A stretch of DNA of 41,520 nucleotides, taken from positions 1 to 41,520 of the forward strand of contig JAJFLE010000085.1 of the NCBI GenBank assembly GCA_021772835.1, written 5' to 3'. Source of the DNA: Mariprofundus sp. GTDB lineage: Bacteria; Pseudomonadota; Zetaproteobacteria; Mariprofundales; Mariprofundaceae. Positions 1 through 7,645 of this stretch are shown piece after piece. The notes below the pieces were generated by a model. It worked only from the letters and a program-made list of their open reading frames with translations, was not told where the DNA came from and did no database searches. The translations under genes were made by a program, and so were the position numbers. The stretch's first letter is position 1; each line of letters opens with the position of its first letter.

Positions 1-488
1 GGATCCGGCATAGCAATACGGTTACCCGGGAAAACAGCATTAAAGTTGCCATCAGGAACCTTACCATCGTGATCATGTACATAACCGGTCAGCAGTGAGT
101 AGACATAGTCTGCGCCACCACGGCGGCCTGCTACGATCAAAGACAGATCTGGTGGAGACTTGCCATAAGAAACCACTGCATCTTCAATCGACAGGTCAGA
201 GATCATGCCGCTCATCAGTGATTTCTCACCACGCAGCTCATCAACCTCTTCACGTGTCAGACCGATTTCCGGATAAGCCAACAGGCCACGATAGGTCAAA
301 TATTTAGCCGAATGACAACCCATACATACGTCGGTGAATACAGTCAGGCCGCGACGAATCTGCGCCTGATCTGTCATATCCACGTTGGCATGTTCAAGTG
401 CAGCACCGCCACCACTTGCCATAGCTGATGTTGAGAAACTCATCACAGCTGCGGCAACCATTGCCATCAAGAATTTAGATTTTTTCAT
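1..488 (-). CDS. petC: Cytochrome c1 of the bc1 complex (3' end cut by window edge)
   Basis: Only the first 162 codons are present; the C-terminal part, including the membrane anchor, lies outside the window. The protein starts MKKSKFLMAMVAAAVMSFST and has a Sec signal peptide ending near Ala24, which exports it to the periplasm. A c-type heme site CMGCH follows at residues 55-59, and the sequence NRIAMPDP near the break is typical of cytochrome c1. The protein passes electrons from the Rieske centre to soluble cytochrome c. The ATG is 1 bp after the petB stop and is preceded by a strong GGAGGGGA ribosome site inside the petB end, so it is the third gene of petABC. Family assignment is firm. 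Confidence 0.95.
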   Translation of the reverse strand, partial: MKKSKFLMAMVAAAVMSFSTSAMASGGGAALEHANVDMTDQAQIRRGLTVFTDVCMGCHSAKYLTYRGLLAYPEIGLTREEVDELRGEKSLMSGMISDLSIEDAVVSYGKSPPDLSLIVAGRRGGADYVYSLLTGYVHDHDGKVPDGNFNAVFPGNRIAMPD

Positions 489-489
489 G

Positions 490-1707
490 TTAAATCCCCT
501 CCGGCACTGGCTTGGTCTTCTCGAACTTCGGCAACAATGGCAGAGCGAAGAAGAACAGGAAGTAGTATGCAGTCGCAATCTGACCGACCACTTTCAACGT
601 TGCCGTTGGAGCGGAGTGACCACAATAACCCAGCACAATCACATCAATGAAGAACATGATTACCATCATCTTGTAGACCGGACGATAACGTGCAGAACGC
701 ACAGCCGATTTACACAGGAACGGCAACACGAACAGGATCGCCAATGAACCACCCATCGCAGCCACACCAAGCAATTTGCTCTCGAAGGAGCGCAGGATTG
801 TATACCACGGCGTCAGATACCATACCGGCGCAATATGTGCAGGTGTCTGCAGATTGTTCGCTGGCACATAGTTATCGACTTCGATGAAATAACCACCCAT
901 CTGAGGGTTGAAGAATACGATATAGCAGTAGAACAGCAGGAAGAAAGAAACACCGAACGCATCCTTGAGCGTGTAATAAGGATGGAAAGGAATCATCTCT
1001 TCAGGCTTGTGCAGGTCTATACCTTCAGGGTTGTTGGAGTGAACCACATGCAATGCATGAATATGCCCACCAACAATTGCTGCCAGCAGAAGCGGGAACA
1101 GGTAATGCAGTGAGAAGAAACGGTTCAGCGTTGGGTCACCAACTGCGAAGCCGCCGACCAGGACCTGGCCAATATACTCACCCAATACCGGAATCGCACC
1201 GAACAGGTTGGTAATAACTGTTGCGCCCCAGAAGGACATCTGGCCCCAGGGCAGCAGATAACCGAAGAAAGCCGCACCCTGCATAATCAGCAGAATAACC
1301 ACACCGATGATCCACAGCAGCTCACGCGGAGCCTTGAATGAACCATAGTACATGCCGCGGCCAATATGCATATAGACCACAACAAAGAACATCGATGCGC
1401 CAACCGCATGCATGTAACGAATCAGCCAACCGAAGTTCACATCTCGCATAATACGTTCAACCGAGTCGAAGGCGACAGTAAATCCACCAAACGTCGCTTC
1501 AGCTGATGGCTTGTAATACATCACAAGGAAAATACCGGTAAGTATCTGCAGCACCAGCACCAGCAGTGCCAGGGAACCAAAGTTCCACATGTAGTTCAGA
1601 TTCTTTGGAGCCGGATATTCGGTCAGCTGGGATTTAATGATTGCCCCAGCATCAGTTCGCTTGTCAATCCAGGCGAACAGGTCTGTTTTCATAATTTTAT
1701 CTAACAC
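490..1707 (-). CDS. petB: Cytochrome b of the bc1 complex
   Basis: This is a full-length 405-residue cytochrome b, the membrane core of the quinol:cytochrome c oxidoreductase. The bis-heme ligands are visible as two His pairs with the expected 14-residue spacing, H100/H114 and H201/H215. The family's eight-helix pattern runs to the C-terminus. The Qo-site motif normally read as PEWY is PVWY here (residues 294-297), so the Glu that helps proton exit is Val. The start is a GTG directly after a GGGGGGAGG ribosome site with short (4 nt) spacing; the in-frame ATG five codons later is too far from it. The gene lies 17 bp after petA and 1 bp before petC. Confidence 0.97.
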   Translation of the reverse strand: MLDKIMKTDLFAWIDKRTDAGAIIKSQLTEYPAPKNLNYMWNFGSLALLVLVLQILTGIFLVMYYKPSAEATFGGFTVAFDSVERIMRDVNFGWLIRYMHAVGASMFFVVVYMHIGRGMYYGSFKAPRELLWIIGVVILLIMQGAAFFGYLLPWGQMSFWGATVITNLFGAIPVLGEYIGQVLVGGFAVGDPTLNRFFSLHYLFPLLLAAIVGGHIHALHVVHSNNPEGIDLHKPEEMIPFHPYYTLKDAFGVSFFLLFYCYIVFFNPQMGGYFIEVDNYVPANNLQTPAHIAPVWYLTPWYTILRSFESKLLGVAAMGGSLAILFVLPFLCKSAVRSARYRPVYKMMVIMFFIDVIVLGYCGHSAPTATLKVVGQIATAYYFLFFFALPLLPKFEKTKPVPEGI

Positions 1708-1724
1708 TTTACCTCCCCCCTGAA

Positions 1725-2324
1725 TTAACCGATCACTACTTGAGTGTCGGTTTTATATTCGTATGGCATCACGTGCAGGTTATGCGGTGCAGGTGACCCA
1801 TTAATTACGCGCGCTGAAATATCATAGTAGGAACCATGACATGGGCAATGCCAACCGCCTGCCCAGTTCTCGGGAACCGAATCGCCCCAATCCTTACGGC
1901 CTGCCGTTGGTTTAAACAATGGAATACAACCCAGATGGGTGCAGCTTGCCACCACAATCAGGTATTCAGGTTTAATCGCACGGTATTTACGCGCGTCAGG
2001 TGTGTCCATCCACGCCTGAGAAACTTCCGGAATGGCTTCGGAGTTGGCATCTTTGAGCCTGTCATCGTGCCCATCAACCTGTGCCAGCAGTTCTGCAGTA
2101 CGGTGTACTACAAAGACCGGTTTACCCTGCCATTGGATGGTTACCAATTGACCGGCTTCTACGGTTGATACGTCAAACTCAGTTTTTGATGCTGCCAGTG
2201 TATCTGCTGCCGGTAACATACTGCCGATAAACGGCACTAATGTGGCACCTGCAGCAACAGCTCCTAAACCACCCGCAGCAACGTAAAGAAAATTACGGCG
2301 CGACTGATCTGCTTGATCTGTCAT
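1725..2324 (-). CDS. petA: Rieske iron-sulfur protein of the bc1 complex
   Basis: The 199-residue protein has a twin-arginine-like N-terminus (SRRNFLYVAAGG) that doubles as the membrane anchor. The 2Fe-2S cluster motifs are CTHLGC (residues 128-133) and CPCHG (160-164), giving two Cys and two His ligands plus the disulfide pair. It takes one electron from quinol at the Qo site and moves it to cytochrome c1. I chose the ATG at 2324 because GGGGAGGAGAG lies just upstream and the TAT motif then sits at the N-terminus. A longer reading frame to 2399 exists but adds residues with no family support. This is the first gene of petABC. Confidence 0.96.
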   Translation of the reverse strand: MTDQADQSRRNFLYVAAGGLGAVAAGATLVPFIGSMLPAADTLAASKTEFDVSTVEAGQLVTIQWQGKPVFVVHRTAELLAQVDGHDDRLKDANSEAIPEVSQAWMDTPDARKYRAIKPEYLIVVASCTHLGCIPLFKPTAGRKDWGDSVPENWAGGWHCPCHGSYYDISARVINGSPAPHNLHVMPYEYKTDTQVVIG

Positions 2325-2446
2325 AGACTCTCCTCCCCTCTTACAACTCAGACTAAATCTAAAGGTCGCATGACTATCAGCGTGCAGACTGACGGTCAAC
2401 CTTTAATGGGCTGAAACCTTACCCCAACAATGGGCGCACTTCAAAA

Positions 2447-2480
2447 GAAAAAAACCCGCCAGCCGTTGGGCTGCCGGGTT
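2447..2480 (-). terminator. Rho-independent terminator after rpe
   Basis: On the minus strand a stem AACCCG-x-CAGCC pairs with GGCTG-x-CGGGTT around a 4-nt loop and runs directly into seven T residues. It ends the rpe transcript and separates it from petA. The petABC promoter must therefore lie between about 2325 and 2446, where a TTGACC hexamer is visible but no convincing -10 box at standard spacing. Confidence 0.85.
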
Positions 2481-2519
2481 ATTATTTCCCAATATTAACC
2501 TTACTTTAGAAGAGGCTAC

Positions 2520-3188
2520 TCATGCACCGTCAGCCAGATCCCTTATCTCTTTGATCGCCTTGGCGTAATCATCGGTATTGTAGACGGCAGAACCTGCTAC
2601 TACAGCGTCAGCACCAGCAGCACCGACTTCAGCAGCAGTCTTCAGATTCACACCACCGTCAACCTCCAGCCAGGCATCAGAACCGGCGTCATCCAGCATT
2701 TTGCGTGCTTCGCGGATTTTATCAGTCACAGCATGGATATAAGACTGGCCACCATAACCCGGGTTCACGCTCATCAGCAGAACCAGATCAACGCAGTGCA
2801 GTACATTCTTAATCGTAGAAACCGGCGTGCCGGGGTTCAGACTGACACCGGCTTTTTTACCGTATGAGCGGATCAGCTGCAGCGTACGCTCCAGGTGTAT
2901 GCACGCTTCCTGATGCACAGTAATGATATCAGCGCCTGCATTGGCAAAAGCTTCAACCTGGGTATCCGGGTGGTTGACCATCAGATGCACATCAATCGGT
3001 TTGTCAGTATAACTACGGATTGCTTTGCAGATATTATCGCCAATCGTAATGGGCGGTACAAACGAACCATCCATGACATCAAAATGAATCCAGTCAGCGC
3101 CAGCTTCGTCAACGGCGCGAATTTCTTCACCCAGACGTGCGAAATCAGCCGACAGAATGGACGGTGCAATTACAGTACTTTTTTTCAT
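2520..3188 (-). CDS. rpe: Ribulose-phosphate 3-epimerase
   Basis: The enzyme interconverts ribulose 5-phosphate and xylulose 5-phosphate in the pentose phosphate and Calvin cycles. The 222-residue TIM barrel starts MKKSTVIAPSILSADF. It shows the metal-binding residues H35 and D37 in the HFDVMDG motif, H68 in VHLM, the GYGGQ phosphate loop, and the late metal-site Asp in LEVDGGVN. The ATG at 3188 is preceded by AAGGGG at 8 nt; the upstream extension to 3248 runs through a large inverted repeat and is not family-like. It is not clearly coupled to its neighbours: 141 bp separate it from the cytochrome gene upstream and a terminator follows. Rpe near bc1 genes gives no functional hint by itself. 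Confidence 0.95.
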   Translation of the reverse strand: MKKSTVIAPSILSADFARLGEEIRAVDEAGADWIHFDVMDGSFVPPITIGDNICKAIRSYTDKPIDVHLMVNHPDTQVEAFANAGADIITVHQEACIHLERTLQLIRSYGKKAGVSLNPGTPVSTIKNVLHCVDLVLLMSVNPGYGGQSYIHAVTDKIREARKMLDDAGSDAWLEVDGGVNLKTAAEVGAAGADAVVAGSAVYNTDDYAKAIKEIRDLADGA

Positions 3189-3206
3189 GGAAAAGGCCCC
3201 TTTAGC

Positions 3207-3269
3207 GAATCTGGTTTTTTTCACGTTGCGATAACACGCGTTTCTCACAGGGTGGAAAAAGCCAGATTC
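3207..3269. repeat. Long imperfect inverted repeat in the rpe leader
   Basis: Two 18-nt arms, 3207-3224 and 3252-3269, are complementary over their full length with only two G-T pairs; a 27-nt loop separates them. In the minus-strand RNA the hairpin would end about 10 nt before the rpe ribosome site. No U-run follows the 3' arm, so it is not a classic terminator. It could protect the mRNA 5' end, or be a transcriptional regulator site or a small palindromic repeat. Confidence 0.7.
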
Positions 3270-3329
3270 CGTATGTTCGACGTTTGTATAACAATATCGT
3301 CGAGAGCCCGCAAAATAGCGATTTTCGCC

Positions 3330-4064
3330 TTATTCGTCCAGCTTGGATAACCATTCACTAAGTGCAGATATCTGCCCTTTGCTAAGCGGGCCGCCCATAG
3401 CTTGCGCAAAGCCCGGCATATGCTGGCTACCTGTGCCATTGGCAATGAGTGAGGCAAGAATGTCTGCATTATCATGGTGTCTCAAGGCTGGAGCAACAGC
3501 TCCCTTCGCGCTTGCGCCGTGGCACATAGAGCATACGGCCGTATAAATCTCAGGGCCTTTGCTTTTGCCTTTTGCAGTATCGAAGTGGCAGGCTGCGCAT
3601 TTGCCGTCAAATATGCTGCGCTTGTTATCGCCCATATGCGGATTTGGCCGAACTGTCAGCGTCAACCAGGCTTTGCTGGTTTTTCCTTCACCATCGGTCA
3701 GCTGCACCCACTTCTTCACATCATCGAGTTTGGCAAAAGTATCAATAACGACTTTGATACGGGTAAAACCACCGGGCATGAGCAGGCGCTCTTCCGGTTC
3801 TGCGACCGAACAGCCGCATGAGGTCTGCACATCGGCGATCTGCTGCATGCTATCACCGGAATTTCTCACACGCAGATAAACGACCGCCTCCTCACCCTCC
3901 TTAACCGCACCCATATCCACATGCGGCGGCTCAAACACCAGTGCCGATGCTGAAGCCTCAACAGCGACAGCCAACGCATCTGTGGCTGGCTGCTTCACCT
4001 GCGTGCAGGCAGCAAGCATCAGCATCAAACAAGCAAGAAAGATAAAACGCGGATTCAGCAACAT
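3330..4064 (-). CDS. DUF1573 domain-cytochrome c lipoprotein
   Basis: This 244-residue protein has a lipoprotein signal (LMLMLAAC), then a DUF1573 immunoglobulin-like domain (FEPPHVDMGAVKEGE...TSCGCSV). Two c-type heme sites follow, CAACH and CSMCH, with MPGF as a likely Met heme ligand. It is therefore probably a periplasm-facing, lipid-anchored electron carrier or heme sensor. I chose the ATG at 4064 rather than the GTG at 4073, because GGAGA is 10 nt from the ATG and abuts the GTG. It overlaps the end of sdhE by 10 bp, so it belongs to the sdh transcript. The substrate or partner is unknown. The first heme site may be a short or degenerate domain. Confidence 0.8.
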   Translation of the reverse strand: MLLNPRFIFLACLMLMLAACTQVKQPATDALAVAVEASASALVFEPPHVDMGAVKEGEEAVVYLRVRNSGDSMQQIADVQTSCGCSVAEPEERLLMPGGFTRIKVVIDTFAKLDDVKKWVQLTDGEGKTSKAWLTLTVRPNPHMGDNKRSIFDGKCAACHFDTAKGKSKGPEIYTAVCSMCHGASAKGAVAPALRHHDNADILASLIANGTGSQHMPGFAQAMGGPLSKGQISALSEWLSKLDE

Positions 4065-4285
4065 GACAACCACTTCTCCAGGATTTTCGGCAAAGCTGTT
4101 TCACCCTGCATCATAGCCTGTAATTCAGGCGCCTCGCACCCTAGCAGAATCTCCGCTGCTGCCATCACTTCGGGTTCTGTGAAATCAGCATTGAACAGCG
4201 GCTCAAGCCAGGCATCCAGCTCCAGCATACCCTGACGATTCAAACGATAGCGCAAACGGCGAATATGCAGTTCAGACTCATTCAT
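4055..4285 (-). CDS. sdhE: Succinate dehydrogenase flavinylation factor SdhE
   Basis: This small cytoplasmic protein of 76 residues matches the SdhE/YgfY (DUF339) family in size, helical pattern and the block LNRQGMLELDAWLEPL. The family promotes covalent FAD attachment to SdhA, and the gene sits 27 bp downstream of sdhB, which supports the role. The signature RGxxE reads QGMLE here: the Gly and Glu are kept but the Arg position is Gln, with an Arg one residue earlier. Function is inferred from family and position. Confidence 0.85.
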   Translation of the reverse strand: MNESELHIRRLRYRLNRQGMLELDAWLEPLFNADFTEPEVMAAAEILLGCEAPELQAMMQGETALPKILEKWLSCC

Positions 4286-4312
4286 GAAAACTTACCGCTC
4301 ATAAAGCAGTGT

Positions 4313-5023
4313 TCAGGATTTACGCGACAACAGTTTACGTTTGATATGGCCAATGGCTGCCGTCGGATTCAGCTCTTTCGGACAGGCTTCCATGCAGTTC
4401 ATGATCTGGTGGCAACGATAGAGCCTGAAGGCATCTTCGAGCTGATCAAGCCGTTCACCCGTGGCATCATCACGGGAATCCACGATCCAGCGATTGGCCT
4501 GTAGCAATGCAGCAGGCCCCAGAAAACGATCTCCGTTCCACCACCAGGATGGACAGGCGGTTGTACAACAACCGCACAGCACACATTCATAGGAGCCATC
4601 CAGCCGTTCACGGTCTTCCGGCGACTGTAATCGTTCGTGCTCCGGCATCGGTGTTTCAGAGTGTAACCATGGTTTAATCTGACGATACTGGTCAAAGAAG
4701 TGATCCATATCGACGACCAGATCGCGAATGACATGCATGCTCGGCAATGGCCGCACATGGATAGGCTGTTTCAAGCCTTCAATCGGCGTAATACAGGCCA
4801 GTCCGTTCACACCATTGATATTCAGGCCATCGGAACCGCATACACCTTCACCACAGGAACGACGATAAGTCAGCGAGCCGTCGATCTCCCATTTGATATA
4901 ATTCAGTGCATCGAGCAACTTCATGCCGGATTTGAGCAGGGGCACTTCATAAGATTGCATAAACGGCTTGTCGTCCTTTTCAGGATCAAAGCGGAAAACG
5001 GATAGTTTGATTATTTCACCCAT
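4313..5023 (-). CDS. sdhB: Succinate dehydrogenase iron-sulfur subunit
   Basis: This 236-residue protein has all three cluster motifs. The 2Fe-2S site is SCGEGVCGSDG...LAC, in which the third ligand is Asp as in E. coli. The 4Fe-4S site is CVLCGCCTTACP. The last motif, CHQIMNCMEACPKELNP, completes the 3Fe-4S site. It carries electrons from the flavin in SdhA to ubiquinone at the membrane. Its ATG overlaps the sdhA stop as TGATG, a sign of translational coupling. Length and motifs are normal. Confidence 0.97.
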   Translation of the reverse strand: MGEIIKLSVFRFDPEKDDKPFMQSYEVPLLKSGMKLLDALNYIKWEIDGSLTYRRSCGEGVCGSDGLNINGVNGLACITPIEGLKQPIHVRPLPSMHVIRDLVVDMDHFFDQYRQIKPWLHSETPMPEHERLQSPEDRERLDGSYECVLCGCCTTACPSWWWNGDRFLGPAALLQANRWIVDSRDDATGERLDQLEDAFRLYRCHQIMNCMEACPKELNPTAAIGHIKRKLLSRKS

Positions 5024-6819
5024 CAGTAAATCCTCTTCTTCGGCGGAAACGATGCCACCGTCATCGGCTGTGTGCGCACAGGTTTATAGTCCAGCTTGAC
5101 CCCGTTTTCACCAATCGAGGCCAGCGTATGTTTCATCCAGTTTTCATCATCACGATCAGGAAAATCATCACGAGCGTGAGCCCCGCGCGATTCGGTGCGA
5201 GCCAATGCACCGGCTGCTGTGACGCGGGCGAGCCCCATGAGGTTCTCCAGCTCCAGCGCTTCAACCAGCTCAGTATTAAACAGGCGACAACTGTCATCCA
5301 TGCGTGCCTGTTTCAACTCAACCGCCAGCGCCTCAATCAAGTCTACCCCTTCGTTCATGACACTTTCAGTGCGATAGACGCTGAAATGATCCTGCATGAT
5401 GGTCTGCATGCGATTTCGCACATCGCTCACGCGCGGCCCATCCTTTTTATCTGTTGACTGAAACCAGCGCTCGACGCGATTCACGCCATCCTGCCAGCAA
5501 TGCTTATCCAGCGGTGGATGATAACGCTGTTGTTGCAGAAATTCGTTCACCCGCTCACCGCAGGCATGGCCAAACACGACAATCTCCAGCAGTGAATTAC
5601 CACCGAGTCGATTAGCACCATGCACCGACACACATGCCGCCTCACCAATCGCGTAGAGGCCGGCACATACCTTCTCGGTATCATCGCCATCGCTATAAAC
5701 CACTTCGGTGTGATAGTTGGTCGGCACTCCTCCCATGGTATAATGCATGGTTGGCTGCACGGGTATCGGTTCTTTTGTGCAGTCCACACCGGCAAAACGC
5801 AGGGCCAGTTCATGGATATTGGGCAGGCGTTTCATAATCAGCTCTTCACCCAGGTGGTCGAGCTTGAGCAGCACATAATCCTTATTCGGCCCACAACCCC
5901 GTCCGGCACGGATTTCCAGCGCGATGGCGCGGGAAACGACATCACGGCTGGCCAGATCCTTGGCCGTCGGTGCATAAGACTCCATAAAACGCTCACCCTC
6001 TGAGTTGAGCAGATACCCGCCTTCACCGCGCACGCCTTCTGTAATCAAGGGTCCCACATCGGCAATGCCGGTTGGATGGAACTGGAAAAACTCCATATCC
6101 TCCACGGGCAGGCCTGAATCCAACACAAGCGCGCCACCATCGCCGGTACAGATATGGGCATTGGTCGTTGTTTTGAACACGCGCCCTGCCCCGCCGGTCG
6201 CCAAAATCACGGCCTTAGCCTGAAACAGGTGATATGTACCCGTCGCAATATCCCATGCCATCACACCATGACATCCGTCATCATCGGTAATCAGATCAAG
6301 GGCAAAAAACTCTTGATAGAAATGGGTGCCTGCACGCAGGTTCTGCTGATACAGCGTGTGCAGAATAGCATGTCCCGTACGATCAGCTGCCGCACAGGTG
6401 CGAGAAGCCTGACCGCCCTCACCAAACTCTCGTGACTGGCCGCCAAAGGCGCGCTGATAAATCGTGCCGTTATCCAGTCGGGAAAAGGGTACACCCTGAT
6501 GTTCAAGCTCGCGCACAATGCGCGGAGCCGCCCGGCACATGTATTCAATGGCATCCTGATCACCCAGATAATCCGAGCCCTTTACCGTGTCGTACATGTG
6601 CCAGTGCCAGTGGTCGGAAAGCACATTGCCGAGAGAGGCATTGATACCGCCCTGAGCCGCAACGGTATGAGAACGCGTGGGCAAAACCTTGGTAACAATG
6701 GCTACACGGTGCCCTGCATCGGCCAGTTGCAAAGCGCAGCGCATACCTGCACCACCGGAACCGATAATCACGACATCATGAAAATGATTTTCAACTGTAT
6801 CTGTGGAAAGGTATGTCAC
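5023..6819 (-). CDS. sdhA: Succinate dehydrogenase flavoprotein subunit
   Basis: This 598-residue protein is a canonical SdhA: the Rossmann FAD site [15 protein letters not shown], the FAD-linking His in [10 protein letters not shown] (His51), the substrate-site HPTGI and RGEGG motifs, and the HYTMGG segment. It oxidises succinate to fumarate in the TCA cycle on the cytoplasmic face. The start is GTG at 6819, eight bases after GGAG; no better in-frame ATG precedes the FAD motif. It lies 19 bp after sdhD. Gene order is sdhC-sdhD-sdhA-sdhB-sdhE. Confidence 0.98.
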   Translation of the reverse strand: MTYLSTDTVENHFHDVVIIGSGGAGMRCALQLADAGHRVAIVTKVLPTRSHTVAAQGGINASLGNVLSDHWHWHMYDTVKGSDYLGDQDAIEYMCRAAPRIVRELEHQGVPFSRLDNGTIYQRAFGGQSREFGEGGQASRTCAAADRTGHAILHTLYQQNLRAGTHFYQEFFALDLITDDDGCHGVMAWDIATGTYHLFQAKAVILATGGAGRVFKTTTNAHICTGDGGALVLDSGLPVEDMEFFQFHPTGIADVGPLITEGVRGEGGYLLNSEGERFMESYAPTAKDLASRDVVSRAIALEIRAGRGCGPNKDYVLLKLDHLGEELIMKRLPNIHELALRFAGVDCTKEPIPVQPTMHYTMGGVPTNYHTEVVYSDGDDTEKVCAGLYAIGEAACVSVHGANRLGGNSLLEIVVFGHACGERVNEFLQQQRYHPPLDKHCWQDGVNRVERWFQSTDKKDGPRVSDVRNRMQTIMQDHFSVYRTESVMNEGVDLIEALAVELKQARMDDSCRLFNTELVEALELENLMGLARVTAAGALARTESRGAHARDDFPDRDDENWMKHTLASIGENGVKLDYKPVRTQPMTVASFPPKKRIY

Positions 6820-6838
6820 AGTGAGTACTCCAAAAGCA

Positions 6839-7198
6839 TTAAATCCAGGCCCAGATGATAGCCAACCACCAGATCCCGAACGTCGCCATCATCACCAGCA
6901 TCGCACCCGTCAGCGGAATGCGCCAGGCAATGGTCCGTATATAATCTTCAAGTATGACTTTCAGTCCCATATAGGCATGGATAATCAAAGCCAGAATCAG
7001 AATCGTATGCAACAGGCGTGAAACAACATGATCAAGAATATCGAGCAGCCCCTGCTGATCGACACCGCCGCTATAAACCGCCACGAGCAGGAAAAACGGC
7101 AGCGGCAACAGCACTGCCAGCACAACCGCTGAAAGTCGCTGCCAGTACCAGTCGGACAGCCCGCTATGCGCGGCACCCGGCTCTTTCACCACCCTCAT
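6839..7198 (-). CDS. sdhD: Succinate dehydrogenase membrane anchor subunit D
   Basis: This 119-residue protein with three predicted membrane helices carries the heme b ligand and quinone-site segment [14 protein letters not shown], equivalent to the HAWIG...DY region of E. coli SdhD. The ATG overlaps the sdhC stop by 4 bp. The N-terminus before the first helix (WYWQRLSA) matches the family. Confidence 0.93.
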   Translation of the reverse strand: MRVVKEPGAAHSGLSDWYWQRLSAVVLAVLLPLPFFLLVAVYSGGVDQQGLLDILDHVVSRLLHTILILALIIHAYMGLKVILEDYIRTIAWRIPLTGAMLVMMATFGIWWLAIIWAWI

Positions 7199-7581
7199 AA
7201 CATCACCGCCATCAGCATTGCGGCGATAACAGTCAAGACAATCACCACTTTAGCACTGTTTCGCATACCGTCACGGCTTTCACCCCAGCCTGAATCGATG
7301 CATAAAAATCGGATACCGTTACAGAAGTGATAGACAAGGGATACACCGAGTAACCAGATAGAAACTTTTCCGAGATCGGAGTGCAGCCAGTTCAATACAG
7401 CTTCAAAATTCTCTTCGCTGCCGGTCATACCGCGTAACAGCCACAGATAGATTGGAACAAAAAGAATCAGCGCCAGACCACTGACGCGGTGTGCGATGCT
7501 GGCGAGCATGCCGACATGCCAGCGATAAACTGACAATCGGGGTGACAGTGGCCCCGTTGGCTCTTTTAGTCGATTCTGCAT
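7195..7581 (-). CDS. sdhC: Succinate dehydrogenase cytochrome b556 subunit
   Basis: This 128-residue protein has three membrane helices, the quinone-site motif SIAHRVSG (Ser and Arg as in E. coli Ser27/Arg31) and the heme-ligand segment YHFCNGIRF. The ATG at 7581 has GGAGG 11 nt upstream. A TTG at 7599 gives a longer frame, but it overlaps that ribosome site and is rejected. First gene of the sdh operon, with a plausible promoter at 7617-7645. Confidence 0.94.
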   Translation of the reverse strand: MQNRLKEPTGPLSPRLSVYRWHVGMLASIAHRVSGLALILFVPIYLWLLRGMTGSEENFEAVLNWLHSDLGKVSIWLLGVSLVYHFCNGIRFLCIDSGWGESRDGMRNSAKVVIVLTVIAAMLMAVML

Positions 7582-7616
7582 CTGTGGTGAAACCTCCAAA
7601 CAACGATGTTGCTAAG

Positions 7617-7645
7617 ACTATAGTCGAGTTCAGTGATCCTTTCTA
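7617..7645 (-). promoter_or_regulatory. Predicted sigma70 promoter for the sdh operon
   Basis: On the minus strand a -35-like TAGAAA (4 of 6) is followed at exactly 17 bp by TATAGT (5 of 6), about 36 bp before the sdhC start codon. The -10 box sits in a GACTATAGTC palindrome, which could also bind a regulator. The -35 end overlaps the nnr 3' end. Confidence 0.5.

Noticed and set aside
1-6. BamHI site GGATCC at the very first bases
   Set aside because: It lies in the petC coding frame as Asp-Pro in the conserved MPDP motif; nothing suggests a cloning junction.
385-1113. Plus-strand reading frames opposite petB
   Set aside because: They are antisense shadows of a clear, conserved cytochrome b gene and have no family-like features.
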